Assembly (NCBI GenBank): GCA_035550315.1
Contig: DASZPL010000047.1
Coordinates: 1 to 25,672, forward strand
Reading direction: 5' to 3'
DNA length: 25,672 nt
From: DASZPL01 sp035550315
Lineage (GTDB): Bacteria; Actinomycetota; Actinomycetes; JAFAQI01
Position 1 is the first letter of the stretch; the number at the start of each line of letters is the position of its first letter. The notes beneath the pieces were generated by a model, which worked only from the letters and a program-made list of their open reading frames with translations, had not been told where the DNA came from and searched no databases. Shown one piece after another: positions 1 through 8,756 of the stretch. A program made the position numbers and the translations under genes.

Positions 1-1998
1 GTCGGGCGCTCCTTGTTCTTCCTCGTCGGCGCGGCGTTCTCGGCGTTCGTCGGATTCGCCGGCATGACGCTCGCCACCCGCGCCAACGTCCGCACCGCGG
101 CAGCGGCCCAGGCATCCGGCGCGCGCCCGGCGATGCGGGTCGCGTTCCGGTCCGGCGGCGTCGTCGGCATGCTGACCGTCGGGCTCGGCCTGCTCGGCGC
201 CAGCGTCGTCACGCTGATCTTCAACGAGCACGCCCCGCAGGTGCTGGAGGGCTTCGGCTTCGGCGCCGCCCTGCTCGCGATGTTCATGCGGGTCGGCGGC
301 GGCATCTTCACCAAGGCGGCGGACGTCGGCGCCGACCTGGTCGGCAAGGTCGAGCAGGGCATCCCCGAGGACGACCCGCGCAACGCGGCGACCATCGCCG
401 ACAACGTCGGTGACAACGTCGGTGACTGCGCCGGCATGGCCGCCGACCTGTTCGAGTCGTACGCCGTGACGTTGGTCGCCGCGCTGATCCTCGGCAAGAC
501 CGCGTTCGGCATGCAGGGTCTGGTCTTCCCACTGATCATCCCGGGCGTCGGCGTGCTCACCGCCGTGCTCGGCGTGCTGGTGACCTCGCCACGCGCCAAT
601 GACCGCACCGGCCTGACCGCGATCAACCGCGGCTTCTTCATCTCCGCCGTGGTGTCGGCGGCACTGGTGGCCGTCGTGTCGTTCCTGTACCTGCCGTCGT
701 CGTTCGCCAGCCTGAAGGGCGCGAGCGGCGAGGTGGCGTCGATCGGCGGCGACCCGCGGGTGACCGCGTTCGTCGCGGTGATCATCGGCATCGTGCTGGC
801 CAGCGTCATCCAGCTGCTCACCGGCTACTTCACCGAGACCGATCGCCGGCCCGTCCAAGACATCGGCCGGCAGTCGTTGACCGGCCCGGCGACGGTCGTG
901 CTCGGCGGCGTCTCGGTGGGCCTCGAGTCGGCGGTCTACTCGGCCGTGCTCATCGGCGGCGCGCTCTACGTCGCGTTCCTGCTCGGCCACGGCGTGACCG
1001 TGCTCGCGCTGTTCTGCGTCGCATTGGCCGGCACCGGCCTGCTCACCACGGTCGGCGTCATCGTTGCGATGGACACGTTCGGCCCGATCTCCGACAACGC
1101 TCAGGGCATCGCCGAGATGTCCGGCGAGATCAGCGGCGAAGGCGCCGAGGTGCTCACCGCGCTCGACGCGGTCGGCAACACGACGAAGGCGATCACCAAG
1201 GGCATCGCGATCGCAACCGCCGTGCTCGCGGCGACCGCGTTGTTCGGCTCGTTCGCGACGGCCGTGCAGGAGAAGGGCGTCAGCTCGTTCTCGCTCGACG
1301 TCAGCCATCCGAACGTGCTGTTCGGGCTGATCATCGGCGCGTCCGTGGTCTTCCTGTTCTCCGGGTTGGCGATCAGCGCGGTCGCGCGCGCCGCCAGCCG
1401 GGTGGTCATCGAGGTCCGTGACCAGTTCCGCAACGAGCCCGGCCTGATGGACGGCACCGTACGGCCGGACTACGCCCGGGTCGTCGACATCTGCACCCGC
1501 GACTCGTTGCGCGAGCTGGCAACCCCCGGCCTGCTCGCGGTGCTCGCACCGATCGCCACTGGGTTCTGGCTCGGCTGGGAGCCGCTGGGTGCCTACCTGG
1601 CGGGCGCGATCGCGGCCGGCGTACTGATGGCGATCTTCCTGGCCAACTCGGGCGGCGCGTGGGACAACGCGAAGAAGCTGGTCGAGGACGGCAACTACGG
1701 CGGCAAGGGCTCGGACGCGCACGCCGCCACGGTCATCGGTGACACCGTCGGCGACCCGTTCAAGGACACCGCCGGTCCCGCGCTCAACCCGCTGATCAAG
1801 GTGATGAACCTGGTCGCCCTGCTGGTCGCGCCGACGGTCGTGAAGTACGGCGTGCACGGGCCGCACGAGAGCACCGCGGTGCGGGTGATCGTCGGCATCA
1901 TCGCGCTGGGCGGCATCGTCGCTGCGGTGATCGTGTCGAAGCGGCGGCGGGTCGACATCGGCACCGAGACACCCGCGGTCGAGACCGCTGCTGTCTGA
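1..1998 (+). CDS. hppA: Proton-translocating membrane pyrophosphatase (5' end outside window)
   Basis: This integral membrane enzyme couples hydrolysis of pyrophosphate to proton export. The reading frame is open from base 1 (V-G-R-S before the first TTG), so the true start lies upstream. About 665 codons are visible against roughly 760-800 in the family, so the first two or three membrane helices are missing. The pyrophosphate-binding motif DVGADLVGKVE is encoded from about 322, followed by the acidic segments IPEDDPRN and DNVGDNVGDCAG. The C-terminal conserved block with GDTVGDPFKDTAGPALNP is present near 1738-1797. The GNTTKAIT segment carries Lys (codon 1186-1188) where potassium-dependent enzymes have Ala, and Thr three residues later; in this family that combination marks the potassium-independent proton pump. 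Multiple hydrophobic helices run throughout. Identity is certain; the potassium-independent subtype is inferred from this motif. Confidence 0.97.
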   Translation, partial: VGRSLFFLVGAAFSAFVGFAGMTLATRANVRTAAAAQASGARPAMRVAFRSGGVVGMLTVGLGLLGASVVTLIFNEHAPQVLEGFGFGAALLAMFMRVGGGIFTKAADVGADLVGKVEQGIPEDDPRNAATIADNVGDNVGDCAGMAADLFESYAVTLVAALILGKTAFGMQGLVFPLIIPGVGVLTAVLGVLVTSPRANDRTGLTAINRGFFISAVVSAALVAVVSFLYLPSSFASLKGASGEVASIGGDPRVTAFVAVIIGIVLASVIQLLTGYFTETDRRPVQDIGRQSLTGPATVVLGGVSVGLESAVYSAVLIGGALYVAFLLGHGVTVLALFCVALAGTGLLTTVGVIVAMDTFGPISDNAQGIAEMSGEISGEGAEVLTALDAVGNTTKAITKGIAIATAVLAATALFGSFATAVQEKGVSSFSLDVSHPNVLFGLIIGASVVFLFSGLAISAVARAASRVVIEVRDQFRNEPGLMDGTVRPDYARVVDICTRDSLRELATPGLLAVLAPIATGFWLGWEPLGAYLAGAIAAGVLMAIFLANSGGAWDNAKKLVEDGNYGGKGSDAHAATVIGDTVGDPFKDTAGPALNPLIKVMNLVALLVAPTVVKYGVHGPHESTAVRVIVGIIALGGIVAAVIVSKRRRVDIGTETPAVETAAV

Positions 1999-2008
1999 CC
2001 CGAGGTCT

Positions 2009-2014
2009 TAGCCT
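2009..2014 (+). promoter_or_regulatory. Candidate -10 element (leaderless start) for the 2021 gene
   Basis: TAGCCT fits the actinobacterial -10 pattern TANNNT and is separated by exactly six bases from the ATG at 2021. No Shine-Dalgarno sequence lies between. This spacing is that of leaderless transcripts, where transcription starts at the A of the start codon. The element sits inside an imperfect hairpin (CCCG-AGG...CCT-CA-CGGG, 1999-2020), which may be coincidental. No good -35 box is visible. Confidence 0.45.
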
Positions 2015-2020
2015 CACGGG

Positions 2021-2635
2021 ATGAGGCAGCCGGCGCCGGGGCAGTTATCGCTGTTCGGCGTCAGCGCGCGCGCCCCGAGCGTCGCGGACCTTGACGGCTT
2101 GCTGGCCGGCAATGGTCACGCCGTGCGCCGGCAGGACGCGGCGCGGATCTCGGTCGTCGTCGAGGAGCCGTGGCGCGTCGAGGTGCTGGTGGCGGAGCTG
2201 TCCGCCCGGCTCGGGCTGGCCGCCGAGGTGGCCCGCACGGAGACCGGCATCACGGTGCGCACGCCGTGGCTGGCCGAGCTGCGGCAGGTGGCCGATGCCT
2301 GGACCCGCGGTGCGATCAAGCTGCCGCCGCCGGGCTGGGTGCTCGACGGCCCACGGTTGCGCTGGTGGTGCCTCGCGGCCGGCCGGTCGCCGGCGCCCGG
2401 CAACGCCACCGGCGCCGGTGTCTATACCCTGGCGCTCGGTCCGAGCGACGAACAGGCCTGGCTCGGCGTGGGTGCTGCTCTTGCTGGCGCCGGCGTGCCG
2501 GGCGTGCTGATCGGGCCCCGCGCCGACGGGCCGGCGTACCGCATCGTCGGACGCCGCCGGTTGGCCCGACTGCTCGAACTGGTCGGCGAACCGCCGACCG
2601 GCATCGCGGCAGGCGGCTGGCCGACACTGGCCTGA
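2021..2635 (+). CDS. Conserved hypothetical protein between hppA and topA
   Basis: A 204-residue soluble protein with no signal peptide or membrane helix. I do not recognise a domain with a known function. The N-terminus carries QLSLFG (residues 8-13), a short hydrophobic motif reminiscent of sliding-clamp binding peptides (Qx2LxLF-like), but this is only a resemblance. A central segment contains a tryptophan-rich stretch (PPPGWVLDGPRLRWWCLAAG), and the C-terminal half looks like an alpha/beta domain ending in a basic GRRRLARLLELVG segment. ATG at 2021 was chosen because a TANNNT element lies six bases upstream and no upstream alternative exists after the hppA stop. It lies 22 bases after hppA and 58 bases before topA. 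From memory, streptomycetes also carry a hypothetical gene between hppA and topA, so the position appears conserved. Coding is supported by codon-position GC bias; function unknown. Confidence 0.8.
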   Translation: MRQPAPGQLSLFGVSARAPSVADLDGLLAGNGHAVRRQDAARISVVVEEPWRVEVLVAELSARLGLAAEVARTETGITVRTPWLAELRQVADAWTRGAIKLPPPGWVLDGPRLRWWCLAAGRSPAPGNATGAGVYTLALGPSDEQAWLGVGAALAGAGVPGVLIGPRADGPAYRIVGRRRLARLLELVGEPPTGIAAGGWPTLA

Positions 2636-2640
2636 GCGGC

Positions 2641-2670
2641 TTGACGGCACAGCGCCGTAACACTGGTAGA
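2641..2670 (+). promoter_or_regulatory. Weak candidate promoter for topA
   Basis: TTGACG (2641-2646) is a good -35 match. The best -10 candidates downstream are poor: GGTAGA at 2665-2670 with an 18-bp spacer, or TAGAGA at 2667-2672 with a 20-bp spacer. A promoter is expected here because topA has its own ribosome binding site after a 58-base gap. The -10 assignment is uncertain. Confidence 0.3.
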
Positions 2671-2693
2671 GAGACGACGACGGAAGGACGCGC

Positions 2694-5441
2694 GTGGCAC
2701 GGACCGGCAATGCGGCAGCCGACGGCGGCAGCCGTGCGTCGCGCGCAGGCCGCCGCCTGGTCATCGTCGAGTCGCCGGCGAAGGCGCGGACCATCGCCGG
2801 CTACCTCGGCGACGGCTACGTCGTCGAGTCCTCGATCGGCCACATCCGCGACCTGCCGGGTGGTGCCGCGGAGATGCCGGCGGCCCGCAAGCACCTGTGG
2901 AAGACCTATGGCATCGACGTCGAGCACGACTTCGAGCCGGTGTACGTCGTCAACGCCGACAAGAAGACCCAAGTCGCGAAGCTGAAAGAGGCGTTGAAGC
3001 AGGCGGACGAGTTGCTGCTCGCCACCGACGAGGACCGCGAGGGCGAGGCGATCGCCTGGCATCTGCAGGAGGTGCTGAAGCCACAGGTCCCGGTGCACCG
3101 GATGGTGTTCCACGAGATCACGCCGCAGGCGATCGCGGCCGCGGTGCAGAACCCGCGCGACATCGACCGGGCGCTGGTCGACGCGCAGGAGACCCGCCGG
3201 ATCGTCGACCGGCTCTACGGCTACGGCGTCTCGCCGGTGCTCTGGAAGAAGGTCATGCCGCGGCTGTCCGCCGGTCGCGTGCAGTCCGTCGCGACCCGGC
3301 TGCTGGTGGAGCGGGAGCGGGCGCGGATCCGGTTCCGCTCGGCGGAGTACTGGGACCTGGAAGCCGACTTCGACACCGGCACCGAGCCCGGCGAGGCCAG
3401 CGAGCCCACGAGCTTCACCGCGACGCTGGTTTCGGTCGATGGCACCCGGGTGGCCACCGGCCGTGACTTCGACGAGAGCGGCACGCTCACCCGCGACGCG
3501 GTGCACCTGGACCAGGCCGCCGCCGAGTCCCTTGCCGTCCGGCTGGCCGACAGCGCGTTCACGGTGCGCGGCGTCGAGCAGCGGCCGTACCGGCGCTCGC
3601 CGTACCCGCCGTTCATGACCAGCACGCTGCAGCAGGAGGGCAGCCGCAAGCTGCGGCTCACCGCGCGGCTGGTGATGTCGCTCGCGCAGCGGCTCTACGA
3701 GAACGGCTACATCACCTACATGCGGACCGACTCGACGACGCTGTCGGACACGGCGCTCACGGCGGCTCGCAACCAGGCCCGCGAGCTGTACGGCGGGGAG
3801 TACGTGCCCGACGCGCCGCGCCGGTACGAGCGCAAGGTCAAGAACGCGCAGGAGGCGCACGAGGCGATCCGTCCCGCCGGCGACACCTTCCGGACCCCCG
3901 CGTCGGTGCGCGGCGAGTTGAGCAACGACGAGTACCGGCTCTACGAGCTGATCTGGCAGCGGACGGTTGCCTCGCAGATGGCCGATGCCGTCGGGCGTTC
4001 GGTGACGGTGCGGGTCGGCGGCGTCGCCAGCCCGGCCGATGGTGCGCCGGCCGGCGAGCTCGCCGAGTTCTCGGCCAGCGGCAAGGTGATCACGTTCCCC
4101 GGATTCCTGCGGGCCTACGTCGAGGACACCGACGACGAGACGGCCGAGCGCGACGACCGCGAGCGCCGGCTGCCCCAGGTTGCGGAGGGTCAGCCGCTGA
4201 CGGCGACCGGCATCGAAGCCCAGTCGCACGCGACCGCGCCACCCGCGCGTTACACCGAGGCAAGCCTGGTGAAGGCGCTCGAGGAGCTCGGCATTGGCCG
4301 GCCGTCGACGTACGCCGCGATCCTCGGCACCATCCAGGACCGCGGTTATGTGTTCAAGCGCGGGACCGCCTTGGTGCCCTCGTTCACGGCGTTCGCGGTG
4401 GTCGGACTACTCGAGCAGCACTTTGCCCGGCTCGTCGATTACGGCTTCACCGCGGCGATGGAGGACGACCTCGACGCGATCGCGAATGGCACCACGGGGT
4501 CGACGCAGTGGCTGCGCCGCTTCTACTTCGGCGACGATGGCGCATCTGCCGAGGAGCCGCACGGCCTCAAGCAGCTGGTCGACGACCGGCTCGGCGAGAT
4601 CGACGCGCGCGAGGTCAACTCACTGCCGATCGGGACGGCGGAGGACGGCGAGCTGATCGTCGCCCGGGTGGGCCGTTACGGACCGTACGTCGAGAAGGGC
4701 GACGAGCGCGCCAGCATCCCCGACGACCTGCCGCCGGACGAGCTCACCGTCGAGCGGGCGCTGTCGTTGTTGCAGAAGACGAGTGACGAGCGGCTGCTTG
4801 GCGAGGATCCCGTCACCCATGAGCCGATCGTGGTGCGCAGCGGTCGCTACGGGCCGTACGTCACGACGCAGCCGCTCGACGGCGGTGAGGCGCGGACCGC
4901 ATCGCTGTTCAAGGACATGTCGACGGAGAGCATCACCCTCGAGGACGCGTTGCGGCTGTTGACGTTGCCGCGCGTAGTCGGCACCGACCCAAAGAACGGC
5001 GAGCCGATTACGGCGCAGAACGGTCGCTACGGGCCGTACGTCAAGCGCGGCAACGAGTCGCGGTCGCTGGAGAGCGAAGCCGCGTTGTTCACGGTCACGT
5101 TGGACGAGGCGCTCGCGCTGCTGGCCCAGCCGCGCACCCGAGGGCGCCGGGCGGCGGCGGCGCCGCTGCGTGAACTCGGGTCTGATCCGTCGACCGGCAA
5201 ACCGGTGGTCGTTCGCGAGGGCCGGTTCGGTCCCTACGTCACCGATGGCGAGACCAATGCGTCGTTGCGCAAGGGCGACAGCATCGAGGAGCTGACCATC
5301 GACCGGGCCGCCGAGCTGCTGGCCGAGCGCCGGGCGCGCGGGCCGGTCGCGAAGAAGCGCGCACCGGCGAAGAAGACGACCAAGAAGACGGCGAAGAAGA
5401 CCGCGAAGCGGGCACCAGCGAAGCGGCAAAGCCAGGATTGA
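2694..5441 (+). CDS. topA: DNA topoisomerase I (type IA)
   Basis: Relaxes negatively supercoiled DNA by transient single-strand cleavage. The 915-residue length matches actinobacterial TopA (about 930). The Toprim domain starts at LVIVESPAKARTI (residue 22 onward) with the acidic DEDREGEAIAW motif near residue 113. The catalytic tyrosine is Tyr342 in ITYMRTDS. Instead of the Cys4 zinc fingers of E. coli TopA there are four C-terminal repeats with the core GR(Y/F)GPYV, beginning at Gly660, Gly717, Gly777 and Gly843, then a lysine-rich tail of about 30 residues (AKKRAPAKKTTKKTAKK and on), as is usual in actinobacteria, where the basic tail aids DNA binding and processivity. GTG at 2694 is preceded by GGAAGGA at 2682-2688, a good ribosome binding site. 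The next gene follows after 22 bases. Confidence 0.98.
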   Translation: MARTGNAAADGGSRASRAGRRLVIVESPAKARTIAGYLGDGYVVESSIGHIRDLPGGAAEMPAARKHLWKTYGIDVEHDFEPVYVVNADKKTQVAKLKEALKQADELLLATDEDREGEAIAWHLQEVLKPQVPVHRMVFHEITPQAIAAAVQNPRDIDRALVDAQETRRIVDRLYGYGVSPVLWKKVMPRLSAGRVQSVATRLLVERERARIRFRSAEYWDLEADFDTGTEPGEASEPTSFTATLVSVDGTRVATGRDFDESGTLTRDAVHLDQAAAESLAVRLADSAFTVRGVEQRPYRRSPYPPFMTSTLQQEGSRKLRLTARLVMSLAQRLYENGYITYMRTDSTTLSDTALTAARNQARELYGGEYVPDAPRRYERKVKNAQEAHEAIRPAGDTFRTPASVRGELSNDEYRLYELIWQRTVASQMADAVGRSVTVRVGGVASPADGAPAGELAEFSASGKVITFPGFLRAYVEDTDDETAERDDRERRLPQVAEGQPLTATGIEAQSHATAPPARYTEASLVKALEELGIGRPSTYAAILGTIQDRGYVFKRGTALVPSFTAFAVVGLLEQHFARLVDYGFTAAMEDDLDAIANGTTGSTQWLRRFYFGDDGASAEEPHGLKQLVDDRLGEIDAREVNSLPIGTAEDGELIVARVGRYGPYVEKGDERASIPDDLPPDELTVERALSLLQKTSDERLLGEDPVTHEPIVVRSGRYGPYVTTQPLDGGEARTASLFKDMSTESITLEDALRLLTLPRVVGTDPKNGEPITAQNGRYGPYVKRGNESRSLESEAALFTVTLDEALALLAQPRTRGRRAAAAPLRELGSDPSTGKPVVVREGRFGPYVTDGETNASLRKGDSIEELTIDRAAELLAERRARGPVAKKRAPAKKTTKKTAKKTAKRAPAKRQSQD

Positions 5442-5449
5442 TCGATCGT

Positions 5450-5455
5450 TACCAT
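5450..5455 (+). promoter_or_regulatory. Candidate -10 element (leaderless start) for the MFS-Tmk gene
   Basis: TACCAT fits TANNNT and ends eight bases before GTG 5464. No ribosome binding site precedes that GTG, so a leaderless mRNA is plausible. No -35 box is recognisable. A GAGGAGG sequence (5466-5472) lies just inside the frame and could instead serve a later TTG at 5488, but its 15-base spacing is too long to be convincing. Confidence 0.35.
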
Positions 5456-5463
5456 CGACGCGA

Positions 5464-7584
5464 GTGAGGAGGCCCGCGATTCCACGCTTGCGCCGATCGG
5501 TTCGGGACGGGGCGCACGTTCGCGAACTCGGTGCGGTCGCCGCGGATCCCCCGCGAGAACGCGAAGTTCGCAATGTGCTGCGAATCAAGCCGTTTCGGCG
5601 GCTGTGGATCTCGCTGTCACTGTCCAGCCTCGGCGACTGGCTGGGCTTCCTGGCGACGACGGCGCTCGCCGAGCAACTGGTCGGGTCGTACTCCGGCAAG
5701 CTCTACGCGATCGGCGGTGTGCTGTTCGTCCGGCTGCTTCCCGCCCTGCTGATCGGGCCGATCGCGGGCGCGTTCGCGGACCGGTTCAACCGGCGTACGA
5801 CGATGATCGTCACCGACGTCATCAGGTGCGGCTTGTTCGTCGCGATCCCGCTGCACCAGACGTTGTGGTGGTTGTTTACCGCGTCGTTCCTGATTGAGTG
5901 CGGGAGCCTGTTCTGGATCCCGGCCAAAGAGGCGTCGATCCCCAACCTGGTGCCGCGTGACCAGCTGGAGTCGGCCAACCAGCTGAACCTCGTCACCACC
6001 TACGGATTCGGCGCGGTCGCGGCGGCGGTGTTCGCCGCGCTGTCGTTCATCACCCGCGTGCTGGCGTCGCACCTGACGTTCTTCCGTACCAATCCGGTGA
6101 ACCTCGCGCTCTACATCGATGCGCTGACGTTCCTGGTCTCTGCCCTGACCATCGTCAACCTGCGAGAGCTCAACCGGCCCCGGCCGGCCGCGCAGGGCGC
6201 GCCCGAGACCGCGGAGCCGGTCGGCTTCGTCCGCTCGATCGTCGAAGGAGTGTCGTTCCTCGCCGCGCAGCGGTGGATCAAAGGCCTGGTCATCGGCGTG
6301 CTCGGCGCGACCGGCGCCGGCGCGGCCGTGATCGGGTTGTCGCGTGTCTTTGCCGACGACCTGCGTGGTGGCGACGCGGCGTACGGCACGTTGTTCGGCA
6401 CGATCTTCGTCGGACTGGCCGGCGGCATGTTCCTCGGGCCGCGGCTGATCGGCCGGCTGCCGCGTCGCCGCGCGGTCGGTCTCGCGATCGTCGCCAGCGG
6501 GGTGACGTTGGCGATTGATGCGATCGTGCCGAACCTCGCGCTGGCCATCGTGATGACCGGGCTGCTGGGGTTCGGCGCGGGCTTGGTGTGGGTGGTCTCG
6601 CTGACGCTCGTCGGCTCCGAGGTGGCCGACGAGCTGCGCGGCCGGACGTTCGCCGTGATCTACAACCTGATGCGGCTCGACCTGTTGGCGATGGTCTTTC
6701 TGGCGCCGATCATCGCCGGGCTGATCGGCCCGCATCAGGTGACGATCGAAGACGCCACCATCCGGCTCGACGGCGCGACCATGACGCTTTTCGGCGCCGG
6801 TCTGGTCGCCGTCGGCCTCGGCATCGTGTGTTACCGGTTGATGGACGATCGGCCCGACGTGCCGCTGCGAGCCGACTTGATGGCGATGCTGCGCCGGCAG
6901 GCGCCGCAACTCGGCCGCGGCACCGACGGCGGACTGTTCATCGCGTTCGAAGGCGGGGAAGGCGCCGGCAAGTCGACCCAGGCGGCGCGGCTCGCCGACG
7001 TACTGCGGGCAGCCGGACACGAGGTCCTCGTCACCTTCGAACCCGGCGCGACCGTGGTCGGCGCTCGGCTGCGCGACCTGCTGCTCGACCGGTCGGCGAC
7101 CGGTCTTGCGCCGATCGCCGAAGCCTTCCTCTATGCCGCCGACCGCGCGCAGCACGTCGCCGAGGTGCTGCGCCCGGCACTCGCCCGCGGCGCAGTCGTC
7201 ATCACCGACCGCTACGTCGACTCCTCGATCGCCTACCAGTCCGGTGGCCGGGCGCTCCCCGAGGGCGACATCCGTCAGCTGTCGGAGTGGGCGACCGGCG
7301 GGCTGATGCCCGACCTGACGGTGGTGCTGGACCTGCCGCCGGAGGTCGGGCTGGAGCGAGCGACCGGTCCGGGAGATCGGCTCGAGGCGGAGGCGGTCGA
7401 GTTTCACCGGCGGGTGCGCCTGACCTTCCTCGCGCTGGCTCGGGCGGGGCGCGGGCGCTACCTCGTGGTCGACGCCACGACCGGTGCTGAGCAGGTGCAT
7501 GCCACCGTCCTGAAGGCCGTGATCTCGCGGCTGCCGGCGACTCCCGCGACGCCCACCAAGCCCTACGCGACGGCCGCCGGATGA
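5464..7584 (+). CDS. tmk: Fusion of a major-facilitator-type membrane domain with thymidylate kinase
   Basis: A 706-residue two-domain protein. Residues about 45-460 form an MFS-like membrane domain with 10-12 hydrophobic helices; the cytoplasmic loop RFNRRTT (5785-5805) follows the second or third helix, as in the MFS_3 group. Residues about 490-700 form thymidylate kinase (dTMP + ATP to dTDP): Walker A GGEGAGKST from Gly497, a modified FEPGAT segment where most homologues have REPGGT, the DRYVDSSIAYQ motif, and a lid segment GDRLEAEAVEFHRRVR. Such fusions next to topA and holB are known in actinobacteria. GTG 5464 was chosen as the longest frame with an upstream -10-like element, and because homologues, as I recall, also have an arginine-rich lead-in before the LRIKPFRRLW segment; GTG 5575 is an alternative. 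The transported substrate, if any, is unknown. The stop overlaps holB by four bases (ATGA). Confidence 0.93.
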   Translation: MRRPAIPRLRRSVRDGAHVRELGAVAADPPREREVRNVLRIKPFRRLWISLSLSSLGDWLGFLATTALAEQLVGSYSGKLYAIGGVLFVRLLPALLIGPIAGAFADRFNRRTTMIVTDVIRCGLFVAIPLHQTLWWLFTASFLIECGSLFWIPAKEASIPNLVPRDQLESANQLNLVTTYGFGAVAAAVFAALSFITRVLASHLTFFRTNPVNLALYIDALTFLVSALTIVNLRELNRPRPAAQGAPETAEPVGFVRSIVEGVSFLAAQRWIKGLVIGVLGATGAGAAVIGLSRVFADDLRGGDAAYGTLFGTIFVGLAGGMFLGPRLIGRLPRRRAVGLAIVASGVTLAIDAIVPNLALAIVMTGLLGFGAGLVWVVSLTLVGSEVADELRGRTFAVIYNLMRLDLLAMVFLAPIIAGLIGPHQVTIEDATIRLDGATMTLFGAGLVAVGLGIVCYRLMDDRPDVPLRADLMAMLRRQAPQLGRGTDGGLFIAFEGGEGAGKSTQAARLADVLRAAGHEVLVTFEPGATVVGARLRDLLLDRSATGLAPIAEAFLYAADRAQHVAEVLRPALARGAVVITDRYVDSSIAYQSGGRALPEGDIRQLSEWATGGLMPDLTVVLDLPPEVGLERATGPGDRLEAEAVEFHRRVRLTFLALARAGRGRYLVVDATTGAEQVHATVLKAVISRLPATPATPTKPYATAAG

Positions 7585-8756
7585 CGAACGCAGCGCCACC
7601 GGTGTTCGACGGTCTGGTCGGGCAGTCGCGTGTCGTCGGGCAGCTGACCGCGGCGGTCGCGGCGGCGCAGCGCGTGCTGCAGGGCGTGGCCGACCCCGGC
7701 ATGACGCATGCCTGGTTGTTCACCGGCCCGCCCGGATCGGGCCGGTCGGTTGCGGCGCGCGGCTTTGCGGCCGCGCTGCAGTGTCCGGACGGTGGCTGCG
7801 GCGAATGTCGCGAGTGCCGCACCGCCCTCGGCGGCGCTCATCCGGACGTCGAGGTGGTGACACCGAGCGGGCTGTCCTACGGCGTCGCCGAGACCCGGCA
7901 GCTGGTCGCCCGCGCCGCCCTCGCGCCGGCGCGGCGACGCTGGCAGGTGACCGTGGTCGAAGACGCCGACCGGTTCACCGAACAGGCGCTGAACGCGCTG
8001 CTCAAGGCGCTCGAGGAACCACCCGAGCGCGGCGTCTGGCTGCTGTGCGCGCCAAGCCCGGAGGACCTGCTGCCCACGATCCGGTCGCGCTGCCGGATGG
8101 TGACGCTGCGGATCCCCCCGTACGACGACGTCGCCGCCTACCTGGAGGCCGAGGGCATCGAGGCTGCCGTTGCGCGGGCCGCGGCGCACGCGGCGCAGGC
8201 GCACATCGGCCGGGCCCGCCGGCTCGCGGTTGACCCGGCCGCCGCCAACCGCCGGCACGAGGTGCTGGCGTTGCCTGGGCAGGTCGACCGGATCGGGAGC
8301 TGCTTCGCGGCGGCCGCCAGGTTGGTCGACGCCGCCAAGCAGGACGCGGCCGACGTCACCGCGACGTTGGACGAGGAGGAGAAGGCGGCGCTGCGCGAAG
8401 CGATGGGCGACACCGGCGCCCGCGGCCCGCGGCCACGCGGTCTCGCCGCGGCGGTGTCCGACCTCGAGCGCCGGCAGCGCTCGCGGGCTACCCGCACCCA
8501 GCGCGACGCGCTCGACCGCGCGCTGGTCGACCTGGCCGCGTTCTACCGCGACGTGCTGATGCTGCAACTGGGCGCGCCGGTCGACCTGATCAACGGTGAC
8601 CGCGCCGCGGAACTCGCCGAGGTCGCGGGCGGCTCGACGCCGGAGGCCACGCTGCGCCGGATCGAGGCGGTGCTGGCGTGCCGCGAAGCGATCCACGCCA
8701 ACGTCGCGCCGCAGTTGGCCGCCGAGGCGATGGCCGTGGCACTGCACCGTGGCTGA
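7581..8756 (+). CDS. holB: DNA polymerase III delta' subunit (clamp loader)
   Basis: Subunit of the clamp-loader complex that opens the beta sliding clamp on primed DNA. The 391-residue AAA+ protein has the P-loop GPPGSGRS at residues 49-56, with Arg in place of the catalytic Lys, in keeping with delta' being the non-hydrolysing stator subunit. A zinc-binding group follows (Cys68, Cys73, Cys76, Cys79), then the Walker B-like region VVEDADRFTEQALNALLK and the SRC motif in TIRSRC, which supplies the trans-acting arginine finger to its neighbour subunit. The C-terminal half is the helical collar domain. ATG 7581 overlaps the tmk stop (ATGA), indicating translational coupling; the next gene starts inside its last codons. 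The gene order tmk-holB is widespread in bacteria. Confidence 0.95.
   Translation: MTNAAPPVFDGLVGQSRVVGQLTAAVAAAQRVLQGVADPGMTHAWLFTGPPGSGRSVAARGFAAALQCPDGGCGECRECRTALGGAHPDVEVVTPSGLSYGVAETRQLVARAALAPARRRWQVTVVEDADRFTEQALNALLKALEEPPERGVWLLCAPSPEDLLPTIRSRCRMVTLRIPPYDDVAAYLEAEGIEAAVARAAAHAAQAHIGRARRLAVDPAAANRRHEVLALPGQVDRIGSCFAAAARLVDAAKQDAADVTATLDEEEKAALREAMGDTGARGPRPRGLAAAVSDLERRQRSRATRTQRDALDRALVDLAAFYRDVLMLQLGAPVDLINGDRAAELAEVAGGSTPEATLRRIEAVLACREAIHANVAPQLAAEAMAVALHRG

Noticed and set aside
2316..4229. Long open frame on the minus strand opposite topA (637 codons)
   Set aside because: It mirrors the codon structure of topA, is rich in Arg/Gly/His with no domain, and lacks a ribosome binding site. 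Such shadows are usual in high-GC genes.
5340..5435. Lysine-rich repeat at the end of topA as a possible sequencing artefact
   Set aside because: Basic C-terminal tails are a regular feature of actinobacterial TopA, and the frame closes normally.
5617..7599. Long minus-strand open frame opposite the MFS-Tmk gene
   Set aside because: Low-complexity, Arg/Gln/His-rich translation with no recognisable motif. The plus-strand frame encodes a clear thymidylate kinase.
7725..7752. Lys-to-Arg change in the P-loop of HolB
   Set aside because: Degenerate P-loops are normal in delta' subunits, which do not hydrolyse ATP, so it is not a sign of decay.
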